Shown here in pieces: positions 31,314 through 31,770 of a stretch of DNA of 31,770 nucleotides (position 1 is the stretch's first letter; each line of letters opens with the position of its first letter). A program made the position numbers and the translations under genes. The notes beneath the pieces were generated by a model. That model searched no databases. It was not told the origin of the DNA and was given only the letters and a program-made list of their open reading frames with translations. This DNA comes from DATHZQ01 sp035458525 (GTDB lineage Bacteria > Actinomycetota > Acidimicrobiia > Spongiisociales > UBA5794), in contig DATHZQ010000079.1 in NCBI GenBank assembly GCA_035458525.1, forward strand, positions 1 to 31,770. Direction: 5' to 3'.

Positions 31314-31770
31314 CCATCGCCTCGGGGCGGTGGCGGCAGATCGGGGTGACCGGCCCCGTTCTCTTGGGTACAGGATCCGGAGCGAGGCCCTCGAACGCAG
31401 CGGTGTCGATTCCGGCTCCAGGGCGACAGCGGGTGGCTCCCCCTTTCTTCGCCGACCGATCGAGCCACCGAGTCAGCCAGACGTCACAAGCTGGGAAGAC
31501 CAGACGAATCGCTCTCCCCCGGCTCCCGACCGAATGTACAGAATCGACCACGAGGCCAAGCCCTGGCCCCACCACCCCTACCAAGTGGCGGCGGCATCCA
31601 AACGCCACGACACCTGTGGTGCATAAGATCGAATATGCACCTTGCCGGCTCTGGTCTTCTGTACTGGCCAAGACGACCGGCCCGGCAGCTGTGCAGGAGT
31701 TAGAGGCGGCACCAGCAGTCAGGCCGGAGGCGGTAGCGCCGCCGCGCCATCGGTACGGCTTCGTGAGCCC
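31314..31770. other. No gene recognised at the right edge
   Basis: About 457 bp after the TetR stop show no convincing gene. Open frames on both strands are short and low-complexity with no family match. A gene may begin beyond the window. Confidence 0.5.

Noticed and set aside
31297..31671. 124-residue minus-strand frame at the right edge
   Set aside because: No start signal or family resemblance, and it overlaps the end of the TetR gene.

Overview
The window is about 31.8 kb of high-GC, gene-dense DNA from an actinobacterium, most likely a deep-branching free-living lineage such as Acidimicrobiia (the class is an inference). Pointers are the uncharacterised actinobacterial gene trio (MSMEG_4193-type phosphatase, DUF3090, SCO1664 family), a SARP regulator, a deazaflavin (F420)-type nitroreductase, frequent GTG starts, and many genes whose -10 box (TANNNT) lies only 6-8 bp upstream of the start codon, as in leaderless transcripts.

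Layout. 1-1176: 3' part of 23S rRNA, 5S rRNA and an rRNA terminator. 1202-4121: a TPR protein, an SSB-like protein and a gamma-glutamyltransferase. 5912-4129 (minus): the actinobacterial trio. 5962-8073: a DUF2087 regulator, SURF1 and AlaX. 8070-8768 (minus): an iodotyrosine-deiodinase-like flavoprotein. 8886-12240: a TlpA lipoprotein, CcdA, an MFS transporter and a HAD phosphatase. 12244-13302 (minus): a DUF3179 protein interrupted by one in-frame UGA. 13399-16199: a Crp/Fnr regulator, a small zinc protein and glucose-6-phosphate isomerase. 16310-21683: a C-methyltransferase, a short LemA-like protein, a GH63 glucosidase and a GNAT enzyme. 25069-21781 (minus): a coupled lipase, LemA and DUF2207 operon. 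25109-28839: a lipoprotein, DUF4404, a YgjP-like peptidase, a secreted protein, a SARP regulator and a DDN-like enzyme. 28840-29770: no gene, but dyads and a direct repeat. 29824-31313: an SDR enzyme and a TetR regulator behind a double operator. 31314-31770: nothing recognised.

The most notable observation is the DUF3179 gene. Its single internal TGA falls where the family has the first cysteine of its conserved CPLC motif. Reading continues in the same frame for 213 more codons. Starting 14 nt after the TGA is a perfect 7-bp hairpin with a GGUCC apical loop, with the size, distance and loop of a bacterial SECIS element. I read it as a selenocysteine-containing DUF3179 protein (UPLC) rather than two genes or a pseudogene.

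A second system is a small SARP locus. The sequences upstream of the SARP gene and of the adjacent secreted-protein gene both carry a 9-bp direct repeat with an 11-bp period, and all four copies share the consensus TCGGTKAGR. This matches the known geometry of SARP binding sites and suggests the regulator controls itself and its neighbour.
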